Shown one piece after another: positions 7,787-16,668 of a stretch of DNA of 64,000 nt. Origin of the DNA: an uncultured Collinsella sp. (lineage in GTDB: Bacteria > Actinomycetota > Coriobacteriia > Coriobacteriales > Coriobacteriaceae); NCBI GenBank assembly GCA_958353395.1, contig CATWSG010000005.1, positions 1 through 64,000 of the forward strand. The letters run 5' to 3'. Made by a program: the position numbers and the translations under genes. The notes beneath the pieces are model-generated. The model ran no database searches and was not told where the DNA came from. It saw only the letters and a list, made by a program, of their open reading frames with translations. Position 1 is the stretch's first letter; every line of letters starts with the position of its first letter.

Positions 7787-8551
7787 TTAAACCAGCGCCC
7801 GCGCGCGGACGGCAGCACCGATGGCCCCAGCAAAGCGCGCCTGAGGCGAGGTGATCACCGGCGACCCCAGTAGCTCGCCCAACCGCTCCACCACGAAGGC
7901 GTTCTCGCACAGGCCACCGGTCAGGTAGTACGGGGCGCCCGCGGCCTGCCCGGCCATAGTCGCCACGCGCGAGACCACGCTGTCGATCACGCCACGCGCA
8001 ATATTCTCGCGCGGCTCGCCGCGACCGATCAGGCTGATGACCTCACTTTCGGCAAAGACCGTGCACATGCTGCTAATCTTGGTGGGCTCGCCGGAACGCG
8101 CCAGGTCGGCCATCTGCTGCTGGGAAATGCCAAGGCGGTCGGCCATGATCTCCAAAAAGCGCCCCGTGCCGGCGGCGCACTTGTCGTTCATGGCAAACTT
8201 GGCCACGCGGCCACCCTTAAGTTGGATGACCTTGGTGTCCTGACCGCCCACGTCAATCACGGTGCCGTGGTCGCCAAACAGACGCACGGCACCGGTACCG
8301 TGGCAGGTAATCTCGGTCACGACCTTGTGCGCATAGGGAACGGCGACACGACCGTAGCCGGTCGCGATCACGCGCACGTCGTCGGTAGCCACGTCATAGC
8401 CGGCCGCTACCAGTGCCTCGCGCAGCCGCTCGGAAGCATCGACCGAGGAGAACCCGGTTGGTTGCACGCACGTCCACGCCACCGAACCCTCCCCGTCGAC
8501 CACAGCGGCCTTAGCCGCCGTAGACCCGATATCGATCCCGATCCCTATCAT
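7787..8551 (-). CDS. ATP-dependent activase of 2-hydroxyacyl-CoA dehydratase/double-cubane type (YjiL-like)
   Basis: The product is a 254-residue member of the BadF/BcrA/HgdC ATPase family (ASKHA fold). The N-terminal phosphate loop GIDIGSTAAK and the second loop DVGGQDTK are visible. The cluster ligands are C125 in NDKCAAGTG and C163 in SSMCTVFAE, one per subunit, which would hold a single [4Fe-4S] between two subunits. It would fire electrons at low potential into the partner reductase using ATP. It lies downstream of the YjiM-like gene, with a long palindrome between them, and could also serve the second paralogue encoded at 15385-16668. Confidence 0.9.
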   Translation of the reverse strand: MIGIGIDIGSTAAKAAVVDGEGSVAWTCVQPTGFSSVDASERLREALVAAGYDVATDDVRVIATGYGRVAVPYAHKVVTEITCHGTGAVRLFGDHGTVIDVGGQDTKVIQLKGGRVAKFAMNDKCAAGTGRFLEIMADRLGISQQQMADLARSGEPTKISSMCTVFAESEVISLIGRGEPRENIARGVIDSVVSRVATMAGQAAGAPYYLTGGLCENAFVVERLGELLGSPVITSPQARFAGAIGAAVRARALV

Positions 8552-8604
8552 GGCTCTCTTCCAATCTAAACATCAAAGGTAGCGGCGCGTTCAGGCGCCT
8601 TAGC

Positions 8605-8711
8605 TCTAGGTTTCACAGGTACCGGAGATTGCCCCGAAAGAGGAGCGCAGCGTACTTTGGGTACGCAAGCGACGGTTTGAGGGGCAAGATCCGGTGCCTG
8701 AGAAAGCTAGA
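8605..8711. repeat. Long intergenic palindrome, family B
   Basis: Arms of 31 nt (8605-8635 with 8681-8711) match at 26 positions, including TTGCCCC/GGGGCAA and CCGGA/TCCGG blocks. The 45-nt core carries an inner hairpin GCGTAC/GTACGC. It sits between the YjiM-like and activase genes, and its right arm overlaps the last codons of the former. It could act as an RNA-stability or partial-termination element. Confidence 0.7.
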
Positions 8712-9870
8712 GGGTTTCGATGAAGGCGGCGATGCGGGTCTCGATCTGGCCCATGTCGCCGTTGCTGTAGTCGGTCTCGATCTTCATGTACGGAATATCC
8801 GCACCCTCGACGGCCTCCTGCATGCGCGCACTCTCAACGTTGAAGGTGTGGCACGCCTGGAGCACGCTCTCCACCACGCCATCGACATGATACTTCTCGC
8901 ACATGGCCAGCGTGTTTTCCATACGGCCGTCGTTGGGCGTCATGACCGAGCAGTTGATATCCAGGTAGCGGTCGGCGATGGCGCGCAGGATATCGGGAGC
9001 CTCCGGATCGATCATCATGGCCGCCGTACGCTCGCCCGAGCAGTCGTCCATGCACACGACCACGCCGCCGTTGGACTCGATGGTGCGACCGATCTTGTTG
9101 ATCACGCCGCCCACCGGGCAGCCGGTGATCAGAATGCGCTTGGCATCCGCCGCGACCGGGCGCTCGCCCGCGTCGTAGGCTTCGCGCAGCTTGGCAACCT
9201 TTTGCTCCAGCTGCTGCGTATAGGCCTCGATATCAAAGCTGAACGTGCCGGCAAACATGGTGCTCATCAGGTCGACGCCGCTCATAGCCGCCGGCTGGTT
9301 GGCCTGCAGCGCAAACATGTCGAGCTGGGCCGCACGCAAGCGGTTGCGACGGCGCACGGCGGCGCGCAGGTCGTCATCGGTGATCGTGATGCCGTAGAAG
9401 TTCTCAAGCTCCTCCTTGAGCAGGCGGCACTCCTCGTACCAGCCCTCACGCTCGTAGGCGCGATCGCGACCCTGCGGAAGATGCAGAATGTGCGTGCGCT
9501 TGAGCTCGTTGAGTAGCTCGTACATCTTCTTCTTGCCGTCGCAGGTGGTCTCGCCGATGATCATGTCGCTAAAGTACGTAAACGGGCACTTTTGCGAGTA
9601 GGCAAAACCGTACGTCGACTTGATGAGCGGGCACAGGTTTGCCGGCAGCACCTTCTCGGCCTCGGGAATCACCTCGTCGGATGTGCCGCACAAGGCCACA
9701 CTTGCAGCGCCCGCGGCATCGATAATCTCGAGCGGCGTATAGCTACACAAAAAGCCGACCAGGCGATTACCGGCCTGTTTGTAATCCTTGACGCGAATAA
9801 ACGCCGCCTTGCGTTGCTCGTTGAACTCCTCAAACGTGCGCGGCAACGGCTGTTCCTCGATATCGGCCAT
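8707..9870 (-). CDS. Double-cubane-cluster-type anaerobic reductase (YjiM-like, HgdB superfamily)
   Basis: The product has 387 residues; the start ATG at 9870 has GAGAGGGGAA upstream. It belongs to the 2-hydroxyacyl-CoA dehydratase D-subunit superfamily, closest by length and cysteine layout to YjiM and double-cubane cluster proteins. Cysteines fall at 42 (FLCSYTP), 61, 80 (NLCPLIK), 95 (QKCPF) and 110 (TTCDGKKK), with more near GCPVGG, DDCSGER and NCSVMTPND. The NxCPLIK and TCDGKKK motifs mark the family. The matching activase is the next gene, and there is no second dehydratase subunit gene beside it. This favours a homodimeric reductase over a hydroxyacyl-CoA dehydratase. The substrate is unknown. 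Confidence 0.82.
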   Translation of the reverse strand: MADIEEQPLPRTFEEFNEQRKAAFIRVKDYKQAGNRLVGFLCSYTPLEIIDAAGAASVALCGTSDEVIPEAEKVLPANLCPLIKSTYGFAYSQKCPFTYFSDMIIGETTCDGKKKMYELLNELKRTHILHLPQGRDRAYEREGWYEECRLLKEELENFYGITITDDDLRAAVRRRNRLRAAQLDMFALQANQPAAMSGVDLMSTMFAGTFSFDIEAYTQQLEQKVAKLREAYDAGERPVAADAKRILITGCPVGGVINKIGRTIESNGGVVVCMDDCSGERTAAMMIDPEAPDILRAIADRYLDINCSVMTPNDGRMENTLAMCEKYHVDGVVESVLQACHTFNVESARMQEAVEGADIPYMKIETDYSNGDMGQIETRIAAFIETL

Positions 9871-9946
9871 AGTAGTTCCCCTCTCTTGCACCGATATACC
9901 GACAATTAAACAACGAACCCACGCCATACCCAAAAGGAAGCATCCT

Positions 9947-10732
9947 CTAGGGAATGGCGTCGATAAGCTCCTGCGTATACGGATCGCTCGGGTGCGCGAT
10001 CACGTCCTCGGCCGCGCCTTCCTCGACAAGACGACCGTGGTAGAGCACGCCAATCCGGTCGGACATATGCCGAACCACACGCATATCATGCGTGATAAAC
10101 AGCAGCGCTACACCCGTCGTGCGCTGCAGGTCGCGAAGCAAGTTGAGCACTTGGGCCTGAACGGACACGTCAAGCGCCGAGACCGGCTCGTCGCATACCA
10201 CAAGGCGCGGCTCGCAAATAAGCGCCCGTGCCAGATTGAGTCGCTGACGCTGTCCCCCCGAAAGGTCATGCGGATAGCGGTCATAATGCTCTGCCAGAAG
10301 ACCGACCGAGGTCAGGGCCGAGAGCGCGCGCCCATGGCGCTCATCCGCATCGCGCACGCCGGCGATAATCAGCGGCTCCTCCAAAATGCGGCCGACACGG
10401 TTGCGCGGGTCAAAAGCCGTGGAGCTATCCTGGAATACCAGCTGGATCTCGCGGCGAAACGACTTGCGTTCGCGCTCCGACATCGTGGCGAGGTCGTGCC
10501 CGCGATAGACAATCGAGCCGGAATCCGCACGCTCGAGACCACAGATCAAGCGTCCAGTCGTCGACTTGCCCGATCCGGATTCGCCAACCAGGCCATAGAC
10601 CTCGCCCGGCGCGATCTCAAACGACAGATCGTCCACGGCGGTAAAGGCCTGACGCTTAAAACCTGAGCCCGGCATGGGATACGCTTTAGTCAGATGTGAG
10701 ACCCTAAGCAGGGCTTCGCTATCAACAGCCAT
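9947..10732 (-). CDS. Oligopeptide/dipeptide ABC transporter ATPase, OppF/DppF type
   Basis: This is a 261-residue ABC ATPase: Walker A GESGSGKST, Q-loop LVFQDSS, signature LSGGQRQR, Walker B LVVCDEP, and H-loop ITHD. The start ATG at 10732 overlaps the end of the preceding ATPase gene by 11 nt. The short C-terminus PSDPYTQELIDAIP is the typical ending of the ATPase that pairs with an OppD-type partner. It energises uptake through the two permeases of this operon. Peptide uptake is the family default; nickel or other oligomeric ligands cannot be excluded. Confidence 0.9.
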   Translation of the reverse strand: MAVDSEALLRVSHLTKAYPMPGSGFKRQAFTAVDDLSFEIAPGEVYGLVGESGSGKSTTGRLICGLERADSGSIVYRGHDLATMSERERKSFRREIQLVFQDSSTAFDPRNRVGRILEEPLIIAGVRDADERHGRALSALTSVGLLAEHYDRYPHDLSGGQRQRLNLARALICEPRLVVCDEPVSALDVSVQAQVLNLLRDLQRTTGVALLFITHDMRVVRHMSDRIGVLYHGRLVEEGAAEDVIAHPSDPYTQELIDAIP

Positions 10733-11717
10733 GGCACTCCCCTTTCTCGACAAGCCAGCATTTAGACCGGTCGCACGCATTCACGGCAACCAGCGGAGGC
10801 TCCTGCGCGCGGCAACGCTCGTCCGCCCGGGCGCAACGAGGCGCAAAGCGACATCCGCAGGGTATTGCCGTAAGCGGCGGCACTGTGCCCGGAATATCCG
10901 CCAGCGTGTCAACTCGCTCGCCTTCGAGCGGCGGAATGCTCGCGATAAGCCCCTGGGCATACGGGTGGCTCGGGCGCTCCATAAGGCCGCAGGCGTCGAT
11001 CTCTTCTACGATTTGGCCCAGATACATGACGTGTACGCGCGAGCAGATGCTCGTGACGACACCCAAATCATGGCTGATAAAAAGCACCGCCATGCCCTCG
11101 GAACTGTTGAGGTCGCGCAGAAGGTCCAAAATCTGTTTTTGAGTCGTCGTGTCGAGTGCCGTGGTGGGCTCGTCGGCGATAAGCAGGCGTGGGTGCCCGG
11201 CGAGCGCCATGGCAATCATCACGCGCTGGCGCATACCGCCGCTAAAATCGCCCGGATACATGTCAAAGCGAGCCGCGGCATCTCGAATTCCCACACGCTC
11301 CAACAGCGATAGAGCCTCGTTGCGGGCTTCGCGTCGGCTCACCTTACGGTGGGCCCGCACGGCCTCGACGACCTGGGCCCCGACCGTCATGACGGGGTTA
11401 AGCGAGCTCAAAGGGTCCTGGAAAATCATGGCGATGTCGCAGCCGCGCACCTTGCGCATCGTCTTGAGCGGACACGCCAGCAGATCCTCGCCATCAAACA
11501 CAATCTGGCCCTCATAGGCCATCTTCTGTTCATGCTCCAATAGGCGCATGACACTCTGTGCAAACACCGACTTACCGCAGCCGGACTCGCCGACAACACC
11601 AACGATCTCGCCGGCATCGATATGTAGGTTGAGTTTGTTGACGGCTTCCAGCGCGTTGCCATCGCGGCCCACAAACGAGATGCAGAGGTCGCGCACGTCC
11701 AAAAGATGCTGAGCCAT
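10722..11717 (-). CDS. Oligopeptide/dipeptide ABC transporter ATPase, OppD/DppD type
   Basis: This 331-residue ATPase has Walker A GESGCGKSVF, signature FSGGMRQR and Walker B LLIADEPTTALD. The C-terminal extension CGCRFAPRCARADERC is the cysteine-bearing tail found only in the Opp/Dpp/Nik ATPase group and supports a peptide or nickel-type importer. It follows the OppC-like permease by 3 nt and overlaps the OppF-like gene. Confidence 0.9.
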   Translation of the reverse strand: MAQHLLDVRDLCISFVGRDGNALEAVNKLNLHIDAGEIVGVVGESGCGKSVFAQSVMRLLEHEQKMAYEGQIVFDGEDLLACPLKTMRKVRGCDIAMIFQDPLSSLNPVMTVGAQVVEAVRAHRKVSRREARNEALSLLERVGIRDAAARFDMYPGDFSGGMRQRVMIAMALAGHPRLLIADEPTTALDTTTQKQILDLLRDLNSSEGMAVLFISHDLGVVTSICSRVHVMYLGQIVEEIDACGLMERPSHPYAQGLIASIPPLEGERVDTLADIPGTVPPLTAIPCGCRFAPRCARADERCRAQEPPLVAVNACDRSKCWLVEKGECHGC

Positions 11718-11720
11718 GGG

Positions 11721-12551
11721 CTAGTCCTCCTTGGTCTTGGGGTCGAGGGCGTCGCGCAGGCCGTCGCCGGCAAGGTTCAGCGAAAGCACGCTCGCGATGA
11801 TGGCCGCTGCCGGGAAGAAGATCATCCACCAGGCTTTGCGCATCACGTTCTTGCCCGCCTGCAGGATGTTTCCCCAGCTGGCGTCGGGCGCCTTGATACC
11901 CAGGCCCAGAAACGAGAGGGCGGCCTCCGAGAGCACGGCCTCGGCAAAGACGAAGGTCGCCTGCACCAGGAAGGGTGCCATAACGTTGGGTACGATATGC
12001 AGCCACACGATGCGCGCGGTCGAGGCGCCCTGCACGCGCAGGGCCTCCACAAAGGGTTCCTCCTTGACCACCATCGCACGCGAGCGCACGATGCGCGCCA
12101 TGCTGGGCGTATAGACGATGGAGAGCGCGATGATGACGTTCCAGACCGAGGCGCCCATCATGGCCATGAGCGCGATAGCCAAAAGCACGCCAGGAATGGA
12201 CATAAGGCCGTCGCAGATGCGCATGAGAATATGATCGAGCCTCTCGTTGTAGCACGCATAGGCGCCGATCACCAAGCCGAGCGCACTCGTCGCGAGCGTG
12301 ACGGCAATGCCAACGCCAAGCGACACGCGCGCGCCCGCGATGACGCGGGCAAGCAGGTCACGGCCAAAGTCATCGCAGCCAAAGGGATGCGCGGGCGAAG
12401 GTGCCGAAAGTCGCAACGTCATCTCCTGCGCATTGGGATTAACCGTCCACACCAGCGGACCGACGAGCGCGATCGGCGCAATCGCCAGGAAAATGCAGCC
12501 GCCGACCACAAACCCCTTGTTGGCAAGAGCCTTCTTAACGTTTGCCATCAT
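11721..12551 (-). CDS. ABC transporter permease, OppC/DppC type
   Basis: This is a 276-residue permease with six predicted membrane segments. It shows the family's periplasmic sequence HPFGCDDFGRDLLARV after the first segment and the cytoplasmic EAA loop EALRVQGASTARIVWLHIVP. The ATGATG at 12551 overlaps the OppB-like stop, consistent with coupled translation; an upstream ATG at 12563 lies inside the neighbouring gene and is less likely. Confidence 0.9.
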   Translation of the reverse strand: MMANVKKALANKGFVVGGCIFLAIAPIALVGPLVWTVNPNAQEMTLRLSAPSPAHPFGCDDFGRDLLARVIAGARVSLGVGIAVTLATSALGLVIGAYACYNERLDHILMRICDGLMSIPGVLLAIALMAMMGASVWNVIIALSIVYTPSMARIVRSRAMVVKEEPFVEALRVQGASTARIVWLHIVPNVMAPFLVQATFVFAEAVLSEAALSFLGLGIKAPDASWGNILQAGKNVMRKAWWMIFFPAAAIIASVLSLNLAGDGLRDALDPKTKED

Positions 12552-13501
12552 GCATCGCCCCATTTGCGAGCGCGCGGGTCAAAAGCGCCGTAGGCAAGGT
12601 CGACGACCAGATTGATCACCGAATTCAACAAGGCGATGACCAGCAGCACGCCCTGAATCACCGGATAGTCGCGACGCTCGATAGAGCTCGTGACCAGCTG
12701 GCCCAAACCGGGGATGTTAAAAATGGCCTCAGTCACCACGGCACCCGTAATCAGGGCGCCAAAAGAATAGCCGACCGAGGTGAGAATCGGCAGCGCTGCG
12801 TTGCGCAGGGCATGGGCCAGCACGACGCGAACCTCGGAGACGCCCTTGGCACGCGCCGTCTTGACGCAGTCGAGTTGCATGGCCTCGATCACGCTCGAAC
12901 GGGTCATGCGCATGAGCAGGGCCGCCTGCACACATCCAAGCGATATGGCCGGCAACGCAAGATAGCGTAAATGGCTGAACCAACCCTTCGATAGCGGCGC
13001 ATAGCCGGCCACCGGGAACACACGCAACGTGACGGCAAACAGCCACATAAGCATGAGCGCCATCAAAAAGCCGGGTATCGCCACGCCCAAAAGAGCAACG
13101 ACACGCAAGACCGCGTCGGTGCGCGACCCATGTTTGAGGGCGGCGACGACGCCGCAGGGCAGTGCAATCAACAGCGCGATGAGCTGTGCCAGAAGCGCGA
13201 GCGATAGCGTGGGGCCAAAGTGCTCGGCGATCGCCTGCGTGACGGGCTGGCGCATAAAATACGAATCGCCCAGGTCGCCGGTAAGCACGCCGCCCATCCA
13301 CTCAACGTAGCGCTGCGGCAGCGGCTCGTTGAGTCCCAGGCTATCGTTGACGCGCTCGATCTGGTCGGCCGAAGCCTCCATGCCGAGCATCGAAGAAGCC
13401 GGGTCACCCGGTGTGAGATAGATAATCAAAAACACGACGAACGAGATGATGAGCATCACCGGAACCATCGCGCCTATACGTTTGAGCGTGTACTTCAACA
13501 T
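12548..13501 (-). CDS. ABC transporter permease, OppB/DppB type
   Basis: This 317-residue permease begins LKYTLKRIGAMVPVM and has the family GDPASSMLG segment, six membrane spans and the EAA loop DCVKTARAKGVSEVRVVLAH. It is the first transmembrane gene after the binding protein, 88 nt downstream of it, and forms the channel together with the OppC-type subunit. Confidence 0.9.
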   Translation of the reverse strand: MLKYTLKRIGAMVPVMLIISFVVFLIIYLTPGDPASSMLGMEASADQIERVNDSLGLNEPLPQRYVEWMGGVLTGDLGDSYFMRQPVTQAIAEHFGPTLSLALLAQLIALLIALPCGVVAALKHGSRTDAVLRVVALLGVAIPGFLMALMLMWLFAVTLRVFPVAGYAPLSKGWFSHLRYLALPAISLGCVQAALLMRMTRSSVIEAMQLDCVKTARAKGVSEVRVVLAHALRNAALPILTSVGYSFGALITGAVVTEAIFNIPGLGQLVTSSIERRDYPVIQGVLLVIALLNSVINLVVDLAYGAFDPRARKWGDA

Positions 13502-13589
13502 GCGAGGCGTCTATTTCCCCTCTGAACGTGGACAGGGCGTGGCAGCCACAGGCGACCAGATCCCTCAAGCCGCCACGCCATCTATTGCA

Positions 13590-15200
13590 TTACTCCGGAC
13601 GCTTGGCATTCCAAACGATGGCGCCGTCGAGCACCTCGACGTCCTCGACGTCTGCCTGGGTGCCCGTGATGGAAGCGTAGTGGCAAAGCGGCTCGATGAC
13701 GGCGATCTCATAGAGGCGCTCCTGAGCCTCGGCCCACTTCTTGGCCGCGGCGTCGGTGTCCTTGGCGGTGCGGGTCTCGGCCACGAGCTTGAGCGCCTTC
13801 TCGTCGGACAGGCCATAGAAGGCCTTGGAGACCGAGAGGGACTGGGCCGGGATGGGCTTGTAGTTGGTGGAGGCCACAAAGAGGTCCCACTGCTCAGGCT
13901 TGCTGGAGCGGATGTCCATAAAGGTCGCGAACTCGTAGCTGTCGACCTCGGCGGTGAAGCCGGCCTTCTCGAGCTGCTCCTGCAGCGCGACGGTAGCGTT
14001 GTACATATCCTTGTAGTCGGGGGTGGTCAGCAGCTTGACCGTCTCACCGGCATAGGAGGTCTTGGCCAGAGCCTTCTTGGCGGCCTTGGCGTCGGCCTGG
14101 TTGAAATACTTCTTGCCCGCGTCGGTCGCCCACTGAGTGTTCTCGGGGTTGCCAAGGTTGGGATCGATGTTGAAGAGCTCCTTCTCGCCATAGGCGGCAA
14201 GAGCGGCCGCCTCGCAGTCGATAGCCATGAGGGCGCACTTGCGAATCTCCTCGTCGGCGAAGATGCCCTCGTTCATGTTGAGGAAGGCGGTCAGAACGCC
14301 GGCGTTATGGGTGTAGAGCTTGACGTCGTCGTTGCCGTCGAAGTCGTGGTAGTTCTCGGTGGGGATCTCGCCAGCGATATCGTACTCGCCGGTCTCAAAC
14401 CCGCTCACGCGCGTAGAGGCCTCGGTCACGAACTGATAGTAGATGTCCTTGGTGGGCGCGGAGACCTTGCCGGTGTAGCCCGAAGCCTTGCCGTGAGCGG
14501 CGACATAGTCCTCGTAGCGGGTGAGATGGACGTACTGGTCCTGCTTCCACTCCACAAACTTGTAGGCACCGGTACCCACGTACTCGGTCACGCCGGTATC
14601 GCCCGCGGCCTCGATGACCTCGGAGGGGAAGATACCCGGATACTGGGAGTGGTTGCCCAGGATGATCAGAAAGTCGATGGCGGGCTCGGTCAGCGTGCAG
14701 GTGACCTCGTGGTCGCCCGAGGCGGCGAAAGTGGCGCCGGGCAGCAGGCTCGCGGCGCGGTCGTTGACGGTAAGCCAGCGGTTCATCGAGGCCACGACGT
14801 CCTCGGAGCCAAGCTCCTTGCCGTTGTGGAAGGTGACACCCTCGCGCAGCTTGATGGTGTAGGTCAGGCCGTCATCGGAGACCTCATAGCCCTTGGCCAG
14901 CACGGGCTGGGGCTCGTAGTCGCTATCGAGGCCAAAGAGCGGCTCGACGACGTTGCAGATGATGTCCATGGTCACAAGCGACGACGTGGCGTGCGGATCG
15001 AGACCGTCCGGGCTCGCCGGTAACGCGATCTGCAGCTCGTCGCGATACTCCACATCCTGGCCGGAGGCAGCGGCGCTACCGCTCTCGGCGCCCGAGCCGC
15101 CGCAGCCGGTGAGGCCGAGGCCCGCCATGACGCACAGGGCAGCGGAGCCGGTCAGAAAACCGCGACGGGAAACGCCCGCCTTGAAAAGGTCGTTGTTCAT
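13590..15200 (-). CDS. Peptide-type solute-binding lipoprotein (SBP family 5)
   Basis: This is a 536-residue exported lipoprotein. The N-terminus has a twin-arginine-like SRRGFLTG followed by a hydrophobic stretch and the lipobox LTGC (Cys33), then a Ser/Gly/Ala-rich linker. The mature part shows the family 5 signature DGLTYTIKLREGVTFHNG and a C-terminal cluster around KPEQWDLFVAS. It captures the ligand for the downstream permease. GAAAGGAA lies 6 nt before the ATG. It follows the larger HgdB-type gene, which may process the imported substrate; that link is inferred. Confidence 0.9.
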   Translation of the reverse strand: MNNDLFKAGVSRRGFLTGSAALCVMAGLGLTGCGGSGAESGSAAASGQDVEYRDELQIALPASPDGLDPHATSSLVTMDIICNVVEPLFGLDSDYEPQPVLAKGYEVSDDGLTYTIKLREGVTFHNGKELGSEDVVASMNRWLTVNDRAASLLPGATFAASGDHEVTCTLTEPAIDFLIILGNHSQYPGIFPSEVIEAAGDTGVTEYVGTGAYKFVEWKQDQYVHLTRYEDYVAAHGKASGYTGKVSAPTKDIYYQFVTEASTRVSGFETGEYDIAGEIPTENYHDFDGNDDVKLYTHNAGVLTAFLNMNEGIFADEEIRKCALMAIDCEAAALAAYGEKELFNIDPNLGNPENTQWATDAGKKYFNQADAKAAKKALAKTSYAGETVKLLTTPDYKDMYNATVALQEQLEKAGFTAEVDSYEFATFMDIRSSKPEQWDLFVASTNYKPIPAQSLSVSKAFYGLSDEKALKLVAETRTAKDTDAAAKKWAEAQERLYEIAVIEPLCHYASITGTQADVEDVEVLDGAIVWNAKRPE

Positions 15201-15384
15201 TGAGTTCCTTTCGTGTCTGAACAAACGGATAGAATCTGCCGGGACGGCAGAAATCCCCGCCCCGGCAACTATGCGAAGCCGGTCGGCGCCCTGCGGTGCA
15301 TCCGGACACCAACCGGCATGACAACAGAGAAATCCCTATCGCGTGGATAGGAACACCCGGCGGCGCAGCTTAGCGCAGGTGCGG

Positions 15385-16668
15385 CTAAATCGTCTCGAGG
15401 AAGGCCTCGATGCGGGTCTGGAGCTGACCGGCATCCTCGCCGGCGTAGTCGGTCGTGATATGCATAAACGGAATGCCGGCCTCCTCGGCGGCCTTCTCCA
15501 CGGCAAACGACTCCATCTCGTAGAGCGTGCAGAACTGCAGGGCCACGTCGACGATACCGTCGGCATGCAGGTCCTTGGCCATCTGGACAATGTCCTTCAT
15601 ACGCTGGTCGTTGGGCGTAAAGACAGCGCAGTTGATCTTAAAGTAGCGCTCGGCGATGGCGTCGAGCATCTCGTCGACCGTCTCGCCGGACTCGTCGACC
15701 AGATCCTTGTAGTAGCGCGAGCCCGTGCAGGACTCCTCGCCCACCACGACGCCGCCGGCCTTCTCGATGAGGTTGAATAGCTTCCAGTTGGGCACGGCCA
15801 TGGGCGTGCCGGTGTACAGGATGCGCTTGGTCCCCTTGGGCGCCACGCCCTCGCCGGCCTCGACACGCTGCTCGCACTCAGCCGCCATATCGTTGATGGC
15901 TCCGGTCAGACGCGGCGTGTCGTCCATAAAGGCGGCCTGAACGGTCAGCAGGCTGTCGAGACCGCTGATGGGCGCCGGGTCGGCAGCGCGCGTGGCAGCG
16001 AGGCGCTGCAGGGCGCGACGCTTCTCATTGACGGCGTGAATGGCGGCCTTCAGACGCTCGGGCGTAATCTTGACGCCGCACTCTTCCTCGATCTTGGCGG
16101 CGAGCTTCTTGACCTCGGCCTTCCAGGTCACGAGCGTCGACTCGTCGTGCACGTTGGGAATATCCATGACGTACATATTCTTTTGCGTGGCAAAGAACTC
16201 GTAGGCCTTCTTCTTGCCATCGCAGGTGTTCTCGCCTACCACCAGGTCGCTCGACTCGATGTAGGGGCAGACCTCGCCCAGCTTAAAGCCGGCAAAGCTC
16301 TTAATGAGCGGACAGGTGTTGCGCGGCAGGTGCTCCTCGACCTTATCGGTTGCCCAGTCGGCACCCGAGCACAGGCCCACAGGGATACCGTCGCAGGCGA
16401 GCACGATCTCCTCGGGCACGTAGACGCAGAAGCTGCCAACAATCTTGGTGGCCTCGCCGGCCTCCTTCTTGTCGAGCATCTCCTTAATACGGCCGCTGTG
16501 GATGTTGGTGGCGACAAAATCCAGGTAGGACGTGGACTTGGGGCGATTGTTCTGCGTCAGGAACATATCGCCGTACATCTGGCCCACGGCGCCCAGCAGC
16601 ATGTCGTGGTCGGCAAGATTCATGCCGAGACTCTCCCACATCGGATGGAAATCGAATTCTTCAGCCAT
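15385..16668 (-). CDS. 2-hydroxyacyl-CoA dehydratase D-subunit superfamily reductase, second paralogue
   Basis: This 427-residue protein is homologous to the 387-residue YjiM-like protein of this window but has a 40-residue N-terminal extension. Cysteines lie at 81 (SFCVYVP), 92, 100 (GLCSG), 119 (NTCPLIK), 134 (EVCPY) and 149 (NTCDGKKK), with later ones in ESCTGSR and NCAVFTPND. The number and spacing fit a cluster-binding homodimer of the double-cubane group. No activase is adjacent, so it probably shares the activase encoded at 7787-8551. The start ATG follows GAGAGGGGAA, almost the same leader as the paralogue, which suggests duplication. The 184-nt gap to the binding-protein gene has only a weak GC hairpin. 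Confidence 0.83.
   Translation of the reverse strand: MAEEFDFHPMWESLGMNLADHDMLLGAVGQMYGDMFLTQNNRPKSTSYLDFVATNIHSGRIKEMLDKKEAGEATKIVGSFCVYVPEEIVLACDGIPVGLCSGADWATDKVEEHLPRNTCPLIKSFAGFKLGEVCPYIESSDLVVGENTCDGKKKAYEFFATQKNMYVMDIPNVHDESTLVTWKAEVKKLAAKIEEECGVKITPERLKAAIHAVNEKRRALQRLAATRAADPAPISGLDSLLTVQAAFMDDTPRLTGAINDMAAECEQRVEAGEGVAPKGTKRILYTGTPMAVPNWKLFNLIEKAGGVVVGEESCTGSRYYKDLVDESGETVDEMLDAIAERYFKINCAVFTPNDQRMKDIVQMAKDLHADGIVDVALQFCTLYEMESFAVEKAAEEAGIPFMHITTDYAGEDAGQLQTRIEAFLETI

Noticed and set aside
13446..15023. 525-residue plus-strand frame opposite the binding protein gene
   Set aside because: Low-complexity Gly/Val/Leu sequence produced by reading the complement of GC-rich codons; no ribosome site.
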